Shown here: positions 1-9,165 of the stretch, in pieces
How positions within the stretch are numbered: the first letter of the stretch is position 1
How the letters are laid out: each line of letters begins with the position of its first letter
Origin: Candidatus Krumholzibacteriota bacterium
Lineage (GTDB): Bacteria; Krumholzibacteriota; Krumholzibacteriia; Krumholzibacteriales; Krumholzibacteriaceae
Assembly (NCBI GenBank): GCA_016932415.1
Contig: JAFGCX010000010.1
Coordinates: 124,001 to 188,000, forward strand
Reading direction: 5' to 3'
DNA length: 64,000 bases
Made by a program: the position numbers and the translations under genes
The notes under the pieces: model-generated
What the model was told of the DNA's origin: nothing
Database searches by the model: none
Seen by the model: the letters and a program-made list of their open reading frames with translations, nothing else

Positions 1-1
1 A

Positions 2-1453
2 AAAAGGGAATACAACCAGGCCCTCGTCTTTACGAACAGGTTCCTCAATAATTTCGCTGATCACGAGATCCGTCACCAGGTGATCTTTCTTGCGGGAGAC
101 ATTAATCTCGAACTTGAGAATAATGAAGAAGCGCTGAAACTGTACTCCACCGTCTCCGGAGAGGATGCCAGTCGTGAGATCCTTGATGAAGCTCTGTTGA
201 AGTCGGCAAGACTGCATTACAGGTTCAAGGATTGGCAGAAGGCGGCGGAAAGCTATGAACAGCTTCTCAGGAAAGGGATTTCCTGGGAGTTGCGATATGA
301 TATCTCCCTGGCGCTTGGTGACTGTTACTCCCGGACCGGGCGGTGCGAGGAGGCAAGGAACATATTCGATGAACTTCTACCGGATGTCCCCAAGGTAAAA
401 GACCAGGGTCTTGTAATGCTTGGCCAGGCCCGTGCTTATGAGTGCATGGATTCGCTTTTGACGGCTATTGCCAAATACAGGGAGATAACGGGAAAATTCT
501 CCCACTCTACCTTCTCTGCCGAAGCATATTACAGGCTTGGAATGATCTATCATGAAAAACTCGATTCCCTGCAGAGTGCCGAGGAATCGTTTGCCAGCGT
601 AAGCAGGGAAGCGAGCAGTTCGGAGTTCGCCCCGCTGGCGATGCAAAAAAGCAGAAGCATCAAAAAACTGATCGAGCTTGAGAAATCATCAGGAAAAGGG
701 GCGAGTGAAGAGCAGATAGCGCAGGCGAGGTTTTCAGCAGCCGAGATAAAGTTGACAAGGCTTGACGAAGTCGAATCGGCAAAAAATAATTACATGGCCG
801 TGATAGACAGTTTTCCATCGACATCGTTCGCTCCCGCGGCTTCCTACGCGGTAGCGTGGATATACCAGAAAAAACTGGGTGACGCGCAAAAAGCCCTCGA
901 AGCGTATCGGGCAACGGTCCTGAGATATCCACGGTCTCAGCAGGCCAGAGGAGCTGTGGCGCAGATCGTCAGACTCGGTGATGAGGACAGCGCACTTATG
1001 ATGCAGGCGTATATAGATTCAGCGATGGCAGATACTGCCGCCGCCGCTGCCGAGGTGAGGATGCGGATGGAAAAAGCGCGCGCCGACAGTATCGAGGCGG
1101 CGCGAAAGATGATGAAGGACGGAATGACCGATTCGACATCGGTCCGGTCGGGCAAGCGCGGCATGGAGAGCGGGACTCCCGCAGATCCTGACAGCAAGGC
1201 GAAGTTGCCGGTTGATTCCCGAAAAAATCCTGTCCCCGGCCCCTTATCCCGTTCTGTGGCGGAAAGAGACAGCCTTGCCGGGGCTTCGGTATCGGCGGCT
1301 GATTCGGTGAGAAAGAATTTCAGCAGACCTCCGCCCGCCCTGATCGACTCGCTCAGGGCAGCGTCAGAGAGGAACCGACCGGTCGACGCCGATTCATTAT
1401 TGAAAAACGAAGCAGACAGCCTGATAACCGGTAAAAGGAAGGAGCAGGATTGA
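2..1453 (+). CDS. TPR-repeat protein (5' end outside window)
   Basis: The reading frame is open to the first base of the window, so this is the 3' part of a longer gene; the GTG at 80 is an internal codon. The first 300 or so residues are helical repeats of about 35 residues with the TPR pattern, for example AWIYQKKLGDAQKALEAY followed by RYP, resembling the BamD/YbgF/TPR_6 type. The last 150 residues are low complexity, rich in Ala, Ser, Asp and Arg, with recurring Ala-Asp-Ser triplets. TPR proteins act as scaffolds; no enzyme motif is visible. Any signal peptide would lie upstream of the window. The stop codon overlaps the TTG start of pyrK by four bases, so the two are probably co-translated. 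The partner and precise role cannot be told. Confidence 0.8.
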   Translation, partial: KREYNQALVFTNRFLNNFADHEIRHQVIFLAGDINLELENNEEALKLYSTVSGEDASREILDEALLKSARLHYRFKDWQKAAESYEQLLRKGISWELRYDISLALGDCYSRTGRCEEARNIFDELLPDVPKVKDQGLVMLGQARAYECMDSLLTAIAKYREITGKFSHSTFSAEAYYRLGMIYHEKLDSLQSAEESFASVSREASSSEFAPLAMQKSRSIKKLIELEKSSGKGASEEQIAQARFSAAEIKLTRLDEVESAKNNYMAVIDSFPSTSFAPAASYAVAWIYQKKLGDAQKALEAYRATVLRYPRSQQARGAVAQIVRLGDEDSALMMQAYIDSAMADTAAAAAEVRMRMEKARADSIEAARKMMKDGMTDSTSVRSGKRGMESGTPADPDSKAKLPVDSRKNPVPGPLSRSVAERDSLAGASVSAADSVRKNFSRPPPALIDSLRAASERNRPVDADSLLKNEADSLITGKRKEQD

Positions 1454-2262
1454 GCCTGGAGAAGAAACGGCCGTTTACTGTCAGGATCGTCGAAAACAGA
1501 AAGTTGTCACCATCGACATATCTGATCATCCTTGAAAGGCCGAATGATTTCCCTGATCCCTATCCCGGCCAGTTTATTTCTGTAAGGGTCAATGACCAGA
1601 CTGTTCCGCTGTTGCGCCGGCCTTTCGGAATAATGGATATCAACAGCGAAACGATGACGATTCTTGTAAAGGCGGTAGGGCCCGGTTCAACTATACTAGC
1701 TTCGAAAGCCGCCGGCGAGCAGGTGGAAATGGCGGGACCTCTGGGCGGCATGCCTTTCAGCCGCCCTGGCGGAAAAGATGTAGTCTTCGTAGGTGGAGGA
1801 ACGGGACTCGGGCCGATAATATTCTGCGCGAGAAGCTGGAAACGTGAAGCTACAGTCGGGAAGATGCATCTTTTTATAGGAGCTCAGACTAAAGAGGAAC
1901 TGCTTGAAGGATTGTACGAGAAAGATTTCGATCAGGTATATACCGCGACGATCGACGGTTCTTCAGGTCACAAGGGAAATATCGTGGAACTCCTCGAAGA
2001 AGAGATCGAAAAAGGCGGTATTCCCGCGGCGATCCTCTATTCGTGCGGTCCGAGACCGATGATTCGAGCGCTCATCGACAGGGTCGGCCCGAAATTTGAA
2101 AATCACTATACTTCACTCGAATCGGTCATGGCCTGCAGCCTGGGCGCGTGCAGGGGATGTACCGTTCCGGTAATCGAGGACGGGGAGAAGACACTCAGGT
2201 CTGTCTGCATGGAAGGGACTGTTTTCAGAGCGGAGGATATCGACTGGGAGGAGTGGGAGTGA
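1450..2262 (+). CDS. pyrK: Dihydroorotate dehydrogenase electron transfer subunit
   Basis: Iron-sulfur flavoprotein that passes electrons from the PyrD FMN to NAD+ in pyrimidine synthesis. About 270 residues, the usual family length. The FAD-binding motif RRPFGI lies near residue 57, a glycine-rich NAD-binding motif GGGTGLGP near residue 117, and the C-terminal [2Fe-2S] site has the PyrK spacing C-x4-C-x2-C (ACSLGACRGC), with a fourth Cys in SVCMEG. The TTG start overlaps the previous stop; the stop overlaps the GTG start of pyrD, so pyrK-pyrD are translationally coupled. The presence of PyrK shows that the partner PyrD is the class 1B, NAD-linked enzyme. Confidence 0.95.
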   Translation: MSLEKKRPFTVRIVENRKLSPSTYLIILERPNDFPDPYPGQFISVRVNDQTVPLLRRPFGIMDINSETMTILVKAVGPGSTILASKAAGEQVEMAGPLGGMPFSRPGGKDVVFVGGGTGLGPIIFCARSWKREATVGKMHLFIGAQTKEELLEGLYEKDFDQVYTATIDGSSGHKGNIVELLEEEIEKGGIPAAILYSCGPRPMIRALIDRVGPKFENHYTSLESVMACSLGACRGCTVPVIEDGEKTLRSVCMEGTVFRAEDIDWEEWE

Positions 2263-3212
2263 GCGATAATAACGATATTGGTTTGAAAATAGGTGATGCC
2301 TGTTTCGCAAACCCCGTTTTTCTTGCTTCCGGTCCTGCGGGGTATGGTATCGAATACGCGAATTACCTTGATATAACAAAAGTCGGAGGGATCGTCACGA
2401 AAACGATCTCATTCGAACCTCGAAAGGGAAATCCCGGGGTAAGACTTCAGGAAACGCCTTCCGGCCTCTTAAACAGTATTGGTCTTGAGAATGTCGGAGC
2501 GGAATATTTTTTCAGAGAGAAGATACCTGTCCTTGTGTCAGCCGGAGTCAAACCCGTGATCAGCGTAGCGGCGGAGGATTGGGGGGACTATCGGAAACTC
2601 ATCGATTTCATCGCCCGGCAGGAAAATATCGAGATCATAGAACTCAATCTTTCATGCCCGAATGTCGAACGCGGCGGGATGGCGGTGGGATCAAATCCCA
2701 GTCTTCTCGGCAGGTACGTCAGGCACGCGAAAGACCTGCTGCCGCGGATCGCGATCCTGGCCAAGCTTACGCCGAATGTCAGTGATATCGCCAGGCTTGC
2801 GCTGGCAGCAGAGGAAGCGGGAGCCGACGGGATAACGGCGATCAATACTGTCATCGGAATGGATATTGATATATCCAGGGCAAAGCCTGTATTCAAAAGG
2901 GTAAGGGCGGGGCTTTCCGGTCCGGCGATAAGGCCTGTCGCTCTGGACGCAGTATGGAGGATCGCGCGTACTGTCGATATACCGGTAATCGGAGTTGGTG
3001 GGATATCATCAGTCGATGACGCGTTGAAATTTTTCATGGCCGGAGCATCGGGAATCCAGGTCGGAACGGCGCTGTTTTATGATCCCGGCCTTCCGGCGAG
3101 GATCATCGAAAAGCTTGAGGCCGGTGGAATACCTCCAGCGATAAAATATTCTGTCGACAAGACCGAAAGGAAAGATGATGACGGAACAGCCCCGCATAAT
3201 AGTAGCACTTGA
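2259..3212 (+). CDS. pyrD: Dihydroorotate dehydrogenase, class 1B catalytic subunit
   Basis: Oxidises dihydroorotate to orotate, the fourth step of de novo pyrimidine synthesis, using FMN. 317 residues from a GTG start at 2259 that overlaps the pyrK stop; the frame is open further upstream, but the family begins at this point (GLKIGD.CFANPVFLASG). The catalytic Cys lies in NLSCPNV, as in class 1B enzymes, and the C-terminal FMN phosphate-binding segment GVGGISS...GASGIQVGTALF is intact. It works as a heterotetramer with PyrK, encoded immediately upstream. The 3' end overlaps pyrF by 38 bases, in a tight pyrK-pyrD-pyrF unit. Confidence 0.95.
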   Translation: MSDNNDIGLKIGDACFANPVFLASGPAGYGIEYANYLDITKVGGIVTKTISFEPRKGNPGVRLQETPSGLLNSIGLENVGAEYFFREKIPVLVSAGVKPVISVAAEDWGDYRKLIDFIARQENIEIIELNLSCPNVERGGMAVGSNPSLLGRYVRHAKDLLPRIAILAKLTPNVSDIARLALAAEEAGADGITAINTVIGMDIDISRAKPVFKRVRAGLSGPAIRPVALDAVWRIARTVDIPVIGVGGISSVDDALKFFMAGASGIQVGTALFYDPGLPARIIEKLEAGGIPPAIKYSVDKTERKDDDGTAPHNSST

Positions 3213-3915
3213 TGTTGAAGACCGCGAGGGTGCTCTGGCAATGGTGGAGTCTCTCAGGGGAGTGATCGGATATTTCAAGGTAGGAAGCAGGTTGTTCACG
3301 TCCGAAGGTCCGGGACTGATCGACGAAATTACTGAAATGGGCGCGTCAATATTTCTTGATCTGAAATTCCACGATATACCTGCCACCGTATCAGGATCGG
3401 TCAAAGCAGCCTGCGGCCATGGCATAAATATGATGACTCTGCATACATGCGGCGGAATCGATATGATGAAGGCGGCAGCCGAATCGGCGGTGGAAGCCTC
3501 GGCGCGGGCGGGAACTGCCAGGCCACTCCTTGTCGGGGTGACGGTGCTGACAAGTATGGCTTCGGAAGATCTCGCGGCGGTCTCCTGTTATGAAGGCGAT
3601 GTTGAAAGCCTCGTTCTCAGAAGGACTTCACTCGCCCTCGAAGCGGGTCTTGACGGAGTAGTCTCCTCGGTGAAAGAAGCGGCAGCTATAAGAAGGGAAT
3701 TCGGTGGACGCCCCGTCATCGTTACTCCGGGGATCCGCCCGGCGGGATCAGCTAGCCAGGATCAGAAAAGAATAGCGACGCCCCGGGCGGCCAAAGAAGC
3801 CGGTTCGGATTATCTCGTTATAGGAAGGCCTGTCTACGAAGCGCCTTCTCCGGCGGGAGCTGCCAGGGCGATAATTGACGAACTCGATGGAATACAGGGA
3901 AGATCAGATGCTTAA
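3175..3915 (+). CDS. pyrF: Orotidine 5'-phosphate decarboxylase
   Basis: Decarboxylates OMP to UMP, the last step of UMP synthesis. 246 residues, a normal length. It starts with an ATG pair at 3175 behind a GAAAGGAAAG ribosome site inside the end of pyrD. The signature DLKFHDIP holds the Asp-x-Lys-x-x-Asp catalytic array, and the C-terminal phosphate loop VTPGIRP...DYLVIGRPV is present. With pyrK and pyrD this gives the last reactions of the pathway; the carbamoyl-phosphate, aspartate transcarbamoylase and dihydroorotase genes are not in the window. The stop overlaps the start of the next gene, a membrane transporter, by eight bases. Confidence 0.95.
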   Translation: MMTEQPRIIVALDVEDREGALAMVESLRGVIGYFKVGSRLFTSEGPGLIDEITEMGASIFLDLKFHDIPATVSGSVKAACGHGINMMTLHTCGGIDMMKAAAESAVEASARAGTARPLLVGVTVLTSMASEDLAAVSCYEGDVESLVLRRTSLALEAGLDGVVSSVKEAAAIRREFGGRPVIVTPGIRPAGSASQDQKRIATPRAAKEAGSDYLVIGRPVYEAPSPAGAARAIIDELDGIQGRSDA

Positions 3916-5176
3916 GAGTGCTGTCGTATTCCTGATCGTCTATATAAGCCTGGTAATATTCAAAAGGAAAAGGTGGCTTATAGCCTGGAGCGGAGTCGTG
4001 GCGGCTCTTCTGATAAGGGCTCTGTATCCGGCAGAAGTGTTTTACGGGATACACTGGAATGTCATAGGCATTTTTGTCGGATCTCTTCTGCTCGCCGAGA
4101 CCTTCATATATTCACGGATGCCTGAGACGATATCGGATCACCTGATCAACAAGTCACCGAATCTTGGGATAGCCTTTATGGCGATCATAGTCTTTGCCTC
4201 TATCTTCTCGATATTCATGGATAATGTCGTTACAGTATTGATAATCGCGCCAATAGCTCTCCAGTTGACAAGGAAGGCTGGAGTCTCTCCCGTGCCTGTG
4301 ATAATAGGACTTGCCATCTCATCCAATCTACAGGGAATGGCGATTCTTATAGGGGATACTCCGAGCATGCTCCTGGCTGCTCGAATGAAGCTGAGTTTTC
4401 TCGATTTTTTCTGGCTCGACGGCATGCCGAGCATATTCTGGATAGTGCAGATCGGAGCTGTAGCCGGATTTATCGTCCTTTACTGGTTTTTTCGTGGAGA
4501 TAAGCAGAAGTTCCAAAGGATCAGTATAACTCCCGTTAGGAGCTGGGTCCCGATCTGGCTGATACTGGTCGCGATACTTCTTCTTTCATTTATGACATGG
4601 GTCGATCCGGGGTTCAGGTGGTTTGGAGGAGTCGCCTGCATGAGTGTGGGAGCGGCCGGTTTCATCTGGCAGAAAGCAAGGGTCGCGAGGGATCACGAGA
4701 AGTCCGGTCTAAAGCTGGACTATGAGACAGTCGCTTTCCTGATGGCGATTTTTGTGCTGGTCCATATGCTCGTCCAGAGGGGCGTTGTCGAGGGACTGGT
4801 CGATCAACTTGCCGGGTTGAAGGGTAAAAATGTATTTCTGATCTATTCCGTCGTCGTGTGGTTTTCAGTACTTATATCTTCTTTTATCGATAATATTCCT
4901 TATATAGCCGCGATGCTTCCTCTTGTTACGGGGCTCAGTACGACGCTGGGCGTCAACCCCGCCCTTATGGCTTTTGGATTATTGATAGGTTCGTGCCTCG
5001 GGGGAAATATAACGCCGATAGGAGCGACGACCAATCTCGTCTCCATAGGTATCCTCGAAAGGGAAGGAATTCCCGTCTCTTTCAGAGAGTTCACACGGAT
5101 CGGCCTGCCTTTTACTCTGGCAGCTACTGCTGTTTCCTGGATCTGCCTCTGGTTTATCTATGGGCCAAAAGGCTAA
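3908..5176 (+). CDS. ArsB/NhaD-type ion transporter (SLC13/IT superfamily)
   Basis: Polytopic inner-membrane protein of 422 residues with about eleven hydrophobic segments and two related halves. Each half has a hairpin with the pattern I-x-D-N (FMDNVVTVLIIAP near residue 100 and SFIDNIPYIAAMLP near residue 325), followed by a Gly-rich element (SNLQGMAILIGDTPSML; GSCLGGNITPIGATTNL). This is the signature of NhaD/ArsB/citrate-type transporters, which move Na+/H+, arsenite or dicarboxylates; the substrate cannot be fixed from sequence. The ATG at 3908 is chosen because it follows an AGGGA site and overlaps the pyrF stop, while the upstream extension lies inside pyrF. Confidence 0.85.
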   Translation: MLKSAVVFLIVYISLVIFKRKRWLIAWSGVVAALLIRALYPAEVFYGIHWNVIGIFVGSLLLAETFIYSRMPETISDHLINKSPNLGIAFMAIIVFASIFSIFMDNVVTVLIIAPIALQLTRKAGVSPVPVIIGLAISSNLQGMAILIGDTPSMLLAARMKLSFLDFFWLDGMPSIFWIVQIGAVAGFIVLYWFFRGDKQKFQRISITPVRSWVPIWLILVAILLLSFMTWVDPGFRWFGGVACMSVGAAGFIWQKARVARDHEKSGLKLDYETVAFLMAIFVLVHMLVQRGVVEGLVDQLAGLKGKNVFLIYSVVVWFSVLISSFIDNIPYIAAMLPLVTGLSTTLGVNPALMAFGLLIGSCLGGNITPIGATTNLVSIGILEREGIPVSFREFTRIGLPFTLAATAVSWICLWFIYGPKG

Positions 5177-5230
5177 AGAGGTGAGGACACCCGGTGTAAG
5201 CTGGTAAAGGTTTAATAGCGAAAAGATCAA

Positions 5231-7447
5231 ATGAATACAAGCGATACTAAAAAAGATAAAGCGGTCAAGTTCGGGACTTTTCTGGGAGTCTACACTCCCA
5301 GCACGTTGACGATCCTGGGACTGATCATGTACCTGAGATTCGGCTGGGTACTGGGTAACCTTGGCCTGCCACTGACCCTTCTGGTCGTTCTAATGGCAAG
5401 CGCGATCACCTTTATCACCGGGCTCAGCGCCTCGGCGATTTCGACGAACATGCACGTCGGAGTCGGAGGGGAATACTACATGATCTCTCACAGCCTCGGG
5501 CTTGAACTCGGAGGCGCGATCGGGATACCACTTTACCTCTGCCGGACGCTGAGTATCACTTTCTACAGTTTCGGTCTGGCCGAGTCTCTTGCCGTCCTGT
5601 GGCCATCTGCCTGGGGAATGATCCCTCCTTATTTTATCCAGCTGGCCACTGCCGTGATAATCATAGTGATCACGTACCTGTCGGGGAAAAGCGCCGAAAT
5701 CGCTCTCAAACTTCAGATTCCAATACTGATAACTGTGGGTCTTTCGATCCTTGCGCTTTTTGTCGGTGTGATAGTCAAGGGAACAGGCGCGCCAGAGTTG
5801 GTGGCGACATACAGATCCGCGCCCGAAGGATTCTGGTACGTATTCGCAGTATTCTTTCCCGCCGCGACTGGGTTTACCGCTGGAATCGGGATGAGCGGCG
5901 ATCTCAGGGATCCGAGCAGGAGCATTCCGAGAGGGACGCTTCTTGCCGTTCTGACGGGGACTCTCGTATATCTGGCCGTCCCGGTTCTTCTTTCGATATC
6001 GAAGGCGGTTTCTCCCGAGCAGCTTGCCTCATCTGGAAAAAATGTCTGGATCACAGTATCCCTGTTCGGTCCTCTCTTTGTCTTCGCGGGGATGTGGGGA
6101 GCGATACTTTCCTCGGCTTTCGGGAGTGTCCTCGCCGGCCCGAGGGTGCTGCAGGCGCTTTCGAATGACGGACTTGCTCCGAGATTTCTTTCGAGACTTT
6201 CCAGAGAGGGACAACCGACGATCTCCACGTGGATATCGGGGCTTCTTGCTCTTTCAGCGGTGATGATGGGGAATCTGAACACCGTGGCCCAGTACGTGAC
6301 GGTCCTCTTTCTAACTCTCTATGTCATCATCAATATAAGCGCTGCTATTGAAAAACTTGTCGGAGACCCTTCGTACAGGCCTACGATTAATGTCCCCTGG
6401 GCTGTGTCGCTGCTAGGCGCTGCCGGCGCCCTTTTCGTTATGTTCCTACTGAATCCCGCCGCTTGTATAGTCGCTTCCCTGCTCGAACTGGTCATTTTCC
6501 TGTTCCTGAGGAAAAAAGCGTTGAGTAAAAGATGGGGAGATGTAAGAGCGGGCATGTGGTTTTCAATAGCCCGATTCGCCTTGCTTAAACTGAAGGGGCA
6601 TGAAGTCGATCCGCGGAACTGGCGTCCCCATATCATATCATTCACGCGGGATATAACCAAGGATATCGATGTTGTATATCTTGCCAATTGTTTCAACGAA
6701 AAACACGGGATCGTCACCGCCTGCAAGGTGATAGAAGGGGAACTTGACGGGGAGGCGTATGAGACAGTCAGGGACAAGATAGAGATGGACGAGGTGCTTG
6801 AAGCCTATGGACTTGTCGGATTCTGCGAGGCGCATGTCGCATCCGATCTGGAGACCGGAGTGACAAATATCGTCCAGGCCAACGGGATAGCCGGACTGGA
6901 ATCGAATACAGTGATGTTCGGATGGCCTAACGAGAAGGAAAAACTCGTGACCCTCCTCGGGCTGATGCGGTCCGTAGCGAAGATCAGGAAAAATACGATT
7001 ATTTCAAAACTCGGTATGATAAACCGCAGAGCGATCAAAAAACGGATCGACCTGTGGTGGGGCGGTCTGGAATATAATGGTGACCTTATGCTTCTGCTTG
7101 CCCACCTGCTGATGATGAATCCCGAATGGGAGAAATCGGAGCTGGTCGTTCATACCATAGTGATCTCACCGGAGGAAAAAAAAGGTATGGAAGAGAGTAT
7201 TTCCAACCTTATTCAGTCGGTGAGGATACAGGCTTCGACGGAGGTCATCGTAAAGAATCCCGATCTGTCGATAAATGAGATCATCTGCGCGAGCAGCGAA
7301 GACTCCGATCTTGTATTCATAGGGTTGATGATTCCCGGGGCGGGTGAGGAAGAAGAATATGCTGACAGGCTGATCACTCTTGCTGATGGCCTGCCTTCGG
7401 TAGTCTTCATTAGGAACGCGAGCGAGTTTTCAGGAAGGCTTATCTAG
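5231..7447 (+). CDS. SLC12-type cation-chloride cotransporter-like permease
   Basis: 738 residues: an APC-fold membrane domain of about twelve helices (residues 15-430) and a hydrophilic C-terminal domain of about 300 residues. The first helix region (TFLGVYTPSTLTILGLIMYL, then RFGWVLGNLGL) closely follows the conserved start of the SLC12 (NKCC/KCC) family rather than ordinary amino-acid permeases. SLC12 members couple chloride to sodium or potassium; some bacterial relatives carry amino acids, so the substrate is open. The C-terminal domain resembles the cytosolic SLC12 tail, with USP-like alpha/beta patterns. The ATG at 5231 lies 54 bases after the NhaD-like gene and may be co-transcribed with it. 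Confidence 0.85.
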   Translation: MNTSDTKKDKAVKFGTFLGVYTPSTLTILGLIMYLRFGWVLGNLGLPLTLLVVLMASAITFITGLSASAISTNMHVGVGGEYYMISHSLGLELGGAIGIPLYLCRTLSITFYSFGLAESLAVLWPSAWGMIPPYFIQLATAVIIIVITYLSGKSAEIALKLQIPILITVGLSILALFVGVIVKGTGAPELVATYRSAPEGFWYVFAVFFPAATGFTAGIGMSGDLRDPSRSIPRGTLLAVLTGTLVYLAVPVLLSISKAVSPEQLASSGKNVWITVSLFGPLFVFAGMWGAILSSAFGSVLAGPRVLQALSNDGLAPRFLSRLSREGQPTISTWISGLLALSAVMMGNLNTVAQYVTVLFLTLYVIINISAAIEKLVGDPSYRPTINVPWAVSLLGAAGALFVMFLLNPAACIVASLLELVIFLFLRKKALSKRWGDVRAGMWFSIARFALLKLKGHEVDPRNWRPHIISFTRDITKDIDVVYLANCFNEKHGIVTACKVIEGELDGEAYETVRDKIEMDEVLEAYGLVGFCEAHVASDLETGVTNIVQANGIAGLESNTVMFGWPNEKEKLVTLLGLMRSVAKIRKNTIISKLGMINRRAIKKRIDLWWGGLEYNGDLMLLLAHLLMMNPEWEKSELVVHTIVISPEEKKGMEESISNLIQSVRIQASTEVIVKNPDLSINEIICASSEDSDLVFIGLMIPGAGEEEEYADRLITLADGLPSVVFIRNASEFSGRLI

Positions 7448-7507
7448 ACGGGAAGTTCCCTGGGGGATCGAGCAAAGGGGCATTTCCTCCGCCCCTCCAA
7501 ATTATCG

Positions 7508-7543
7508 GTAAAAGCCGGCCCGGAAGAGTCATCTTCCGGGCCG
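7508..7543 (-). terminator. Rho-independent terminator of the minus-strand gene 7573-8811
   Basis: A perfect 12-bp GC-rich stem (7516-7527 with 7532-7543) closes a four-base loop. Read on the minus strand it lies 30 bases after the stop of the triplicated-domain gene and is followed by GCTTTTACC, a short U run. It also sits after the convergent SLC12 gene and could stop plus-strand transcripts, though no T run follows on that side. Confidence 0.65.
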
Positions 7544-7572
7544 TGTGGTACAGCGCGGGGTGCCGCTCAGCT

Positions 7573-8811
7573 CTATCTCTTCTTGAACACCACTTTTTCA
7601 AATTCGTCCCAGTCGACCTCCACTTCCTCTCCCTGAGCGGTCTCGATGAAGATACCTTTGTTATCGTCATCGATGTCATTTGAGCCCCTGAGGCGGAAAG
7701 ACCTTCCATCGCGCAGGGTCACTACCGAAGAACGGGATCCTTTTCTGGTTATCTCGGCAATATTGGAGAATTCGATATCCATCTCTATATCATGGTAGTC
7801 GCCGTCTATATACTCCCACGTGAATTCCTCGTCGTTGTCCCAGCGTATCCTTCCAGTAAATTCTTCCCCGTCGCTGGTAAATACCGTACCCTCTATATAT
7901 CCACCGCCATCGAATGCGTCATATCTTACTTCGGCGGAAGGCGACTTCAGGTCGAGCCTGTCGAAATCATCCCAACCGATATTTATTTCTCCAAGCTCGA
8001 GGTCTGTCACTATTATTCCGCGGTTGCTGTCATCGACATCATTCGTGCCGCGAAGCCTGAATTCGTTTCCGCTCTTCAGGATGATAATGGCGCTGTCCGA
8101 TGAATGTCTCTCTATTGAGGCTATCTTGGAGAATTTGATCTTTCTGTTACGGTGATCCTGTTTTCCATCTATCACGTCCGATTCGAATGCTTCATCGATA
8201 TCCCAGGCTATCCACCCGGAGAACTCATCATCGCGTCTTGTCTTTACCGTGCCGTAAAGGCGTTCCCCGAATATCGATTTTAGTCCTGCGGGGGCCTGCA
8301 TGAAATCTATCCGCTCAAGGTCATCCCAGTCGAATCCGATCTCACCTTCATTCTCGTCCTCGATCACTATCTCGCGGTTGGCGGTGCCGATATCGGTCGA
8401 TCCCGAGTTGAGTTCAAGGGTATTTCCCGATTTAAGGGTCAGCATGACGACATCGTCATCTACTACCTCTATCGATTCGATATGTCCCATCCTGATCCCT
8501 GACTGGGCGCTGCTCGAATAATAATTGTCAGAATCGGTGTATCCGAGAAGGATGCCGAAAATAGTAATCCTTTTCTTTCTATCCTGATATCTTCCACGTG
8601 ATGATCTGTGTCGTTTCGACAATTCCTTGTTTCCGTTAAGAAAATCAATCCAGGCGCCCTCGTTCTTGTCCCAGCGGATCAATCCCTCGAAACGATCGCC
8701 ATCGACTGTCGTTATCTTTCCGTAGATCCTCCCTGTGCCGTCGGCGTTTGCCACTGCGACCGATGCCAGGACGAGGAGAAGGGCCAGAGCGGATATTTTT
8801 ACCGTTCTCAT
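7573..8811 (-). CDS. Secreted protein with three copies of a WD/GTNDI-type domain, unknown function
   Basis: 412 residues with a clear signal peptide (MRTVKISALALLLVLASVAVA, cut near ANA-DG). The ATG at 8811 follows GGAGG at an eight-base gap; an upstream ATG at 8826 is in frame but would lie before this ribosome site. The mature part consists of three repeats of about 115-150 residues. Each begins with G-x-(I/V)-x-(T)-x-D-G-x-x-F-x-G-x-I-x-W-D, continues with a stretch around I-x-F-x-x-I-x-S/E-I, then V-x-L-x-x-G-x-x-F-x-L-R-G-(T/S)-N-D-(V/I)-D-D, and ends with WD(D/E)(F/L)-(E/D)-(R/K)-(I/V/L)-x-F. The first copy is the most diverged and carries a basic insert. The protein is highly acidic. 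I do not recognise the domain; a beta-rich periplasmic or surface role is an inference. Confidence 0.75.
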   Translation of the reverse strand: MRTVKISALALLLVLASVAVANADGTGRIYGKITTVDGDRFEGLIRWDKNEGAWIDFLNGNKELSKRHRSSRGRYQDRKKRITIFGILLGYTDSDNYYSSSAQSGIRMGHIESIEVVDDDVVMLTLKSGNTLELNSGSTDIGTANREIVIEDENEGEIGFDWDDLERIDFMQAPAGLKSIFGERLYGTVKTRRDDEFSGWIAWDIDEAFESDVIDGKQDHRNRKIKFSKIASIERHSSDSAIIILKSGNEFRLRGTNDVDDSNRGIIVTDLELGEINIGWDDFDRLDLKSPSAEVRYDAFDGGGYIEGTVFTSDGEEFTGRIRWDNDEEFTWEYIDGDYHDIEMDIEFSNIAEITRKGSRSSVVTLRDGRSFRLRGSNDIDDDNKGIFIETAQGEEVEVDWDEFEKVVFKKR

Positions 8812-9165
8812 TGCTGATGCCTCCATTACCGGGTTTCGATATTCCTTCTGTTTAAGAATACGGATTCGCTGCTGTTTAGTTGCATCATATTACAGTTGCC
8901 CGGGAAAAAATGCGTTGGCAGTATCGATTTTCGATCAATCACTGTAACATCATGTATGATAAATAAATACGTAATATCGAGCATGGCCGCGGAAGATTGG
9001 CAATCAATTTGCACGATTATAATATAAGAGGGCATCAGAGCTCTTTTTGTCATGAAATTGGCCGTCTTTCGTGGCCGGGGGTGGCCGGTTTCCGTACACA
9101 GATCAATAAAACGACATACTGGTCCATCGGCCGGGAAAAGTGCGGGCAAGTATCCGGGGGTATTA
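8812..9165. other. 354-base intergenic region between divergent genes
   Basis: Separates the minus-strand secreted protein from the plus-strand DNA methylase. It is AT-rich in the middle. It holds a spaced inverted repeat: arms of 14 bases at 8883-8896 and 8941-8954 match at 12 of 14 positions, with the core TTACAGT/ACTGTAA perfect. A candidate plus-strand promoter lies at 8997-9023. A frame open from 9052 leads into the methylase, but has no ribosome site. No other gene is visible. Confidence 0.6.
8997..9023 (+). promoter_or_regulatory. Candidate sigma70-type promoter for the DNA methylase gene
   Basis: TTGGCA (8997-9002) and a perfect TATAAT (9018-9023), with a short 15-base spacer. The leader to the ATG at 9166 would be about 135 bases. 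The short spacer keeps confidence low. Confidence 0.3.
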
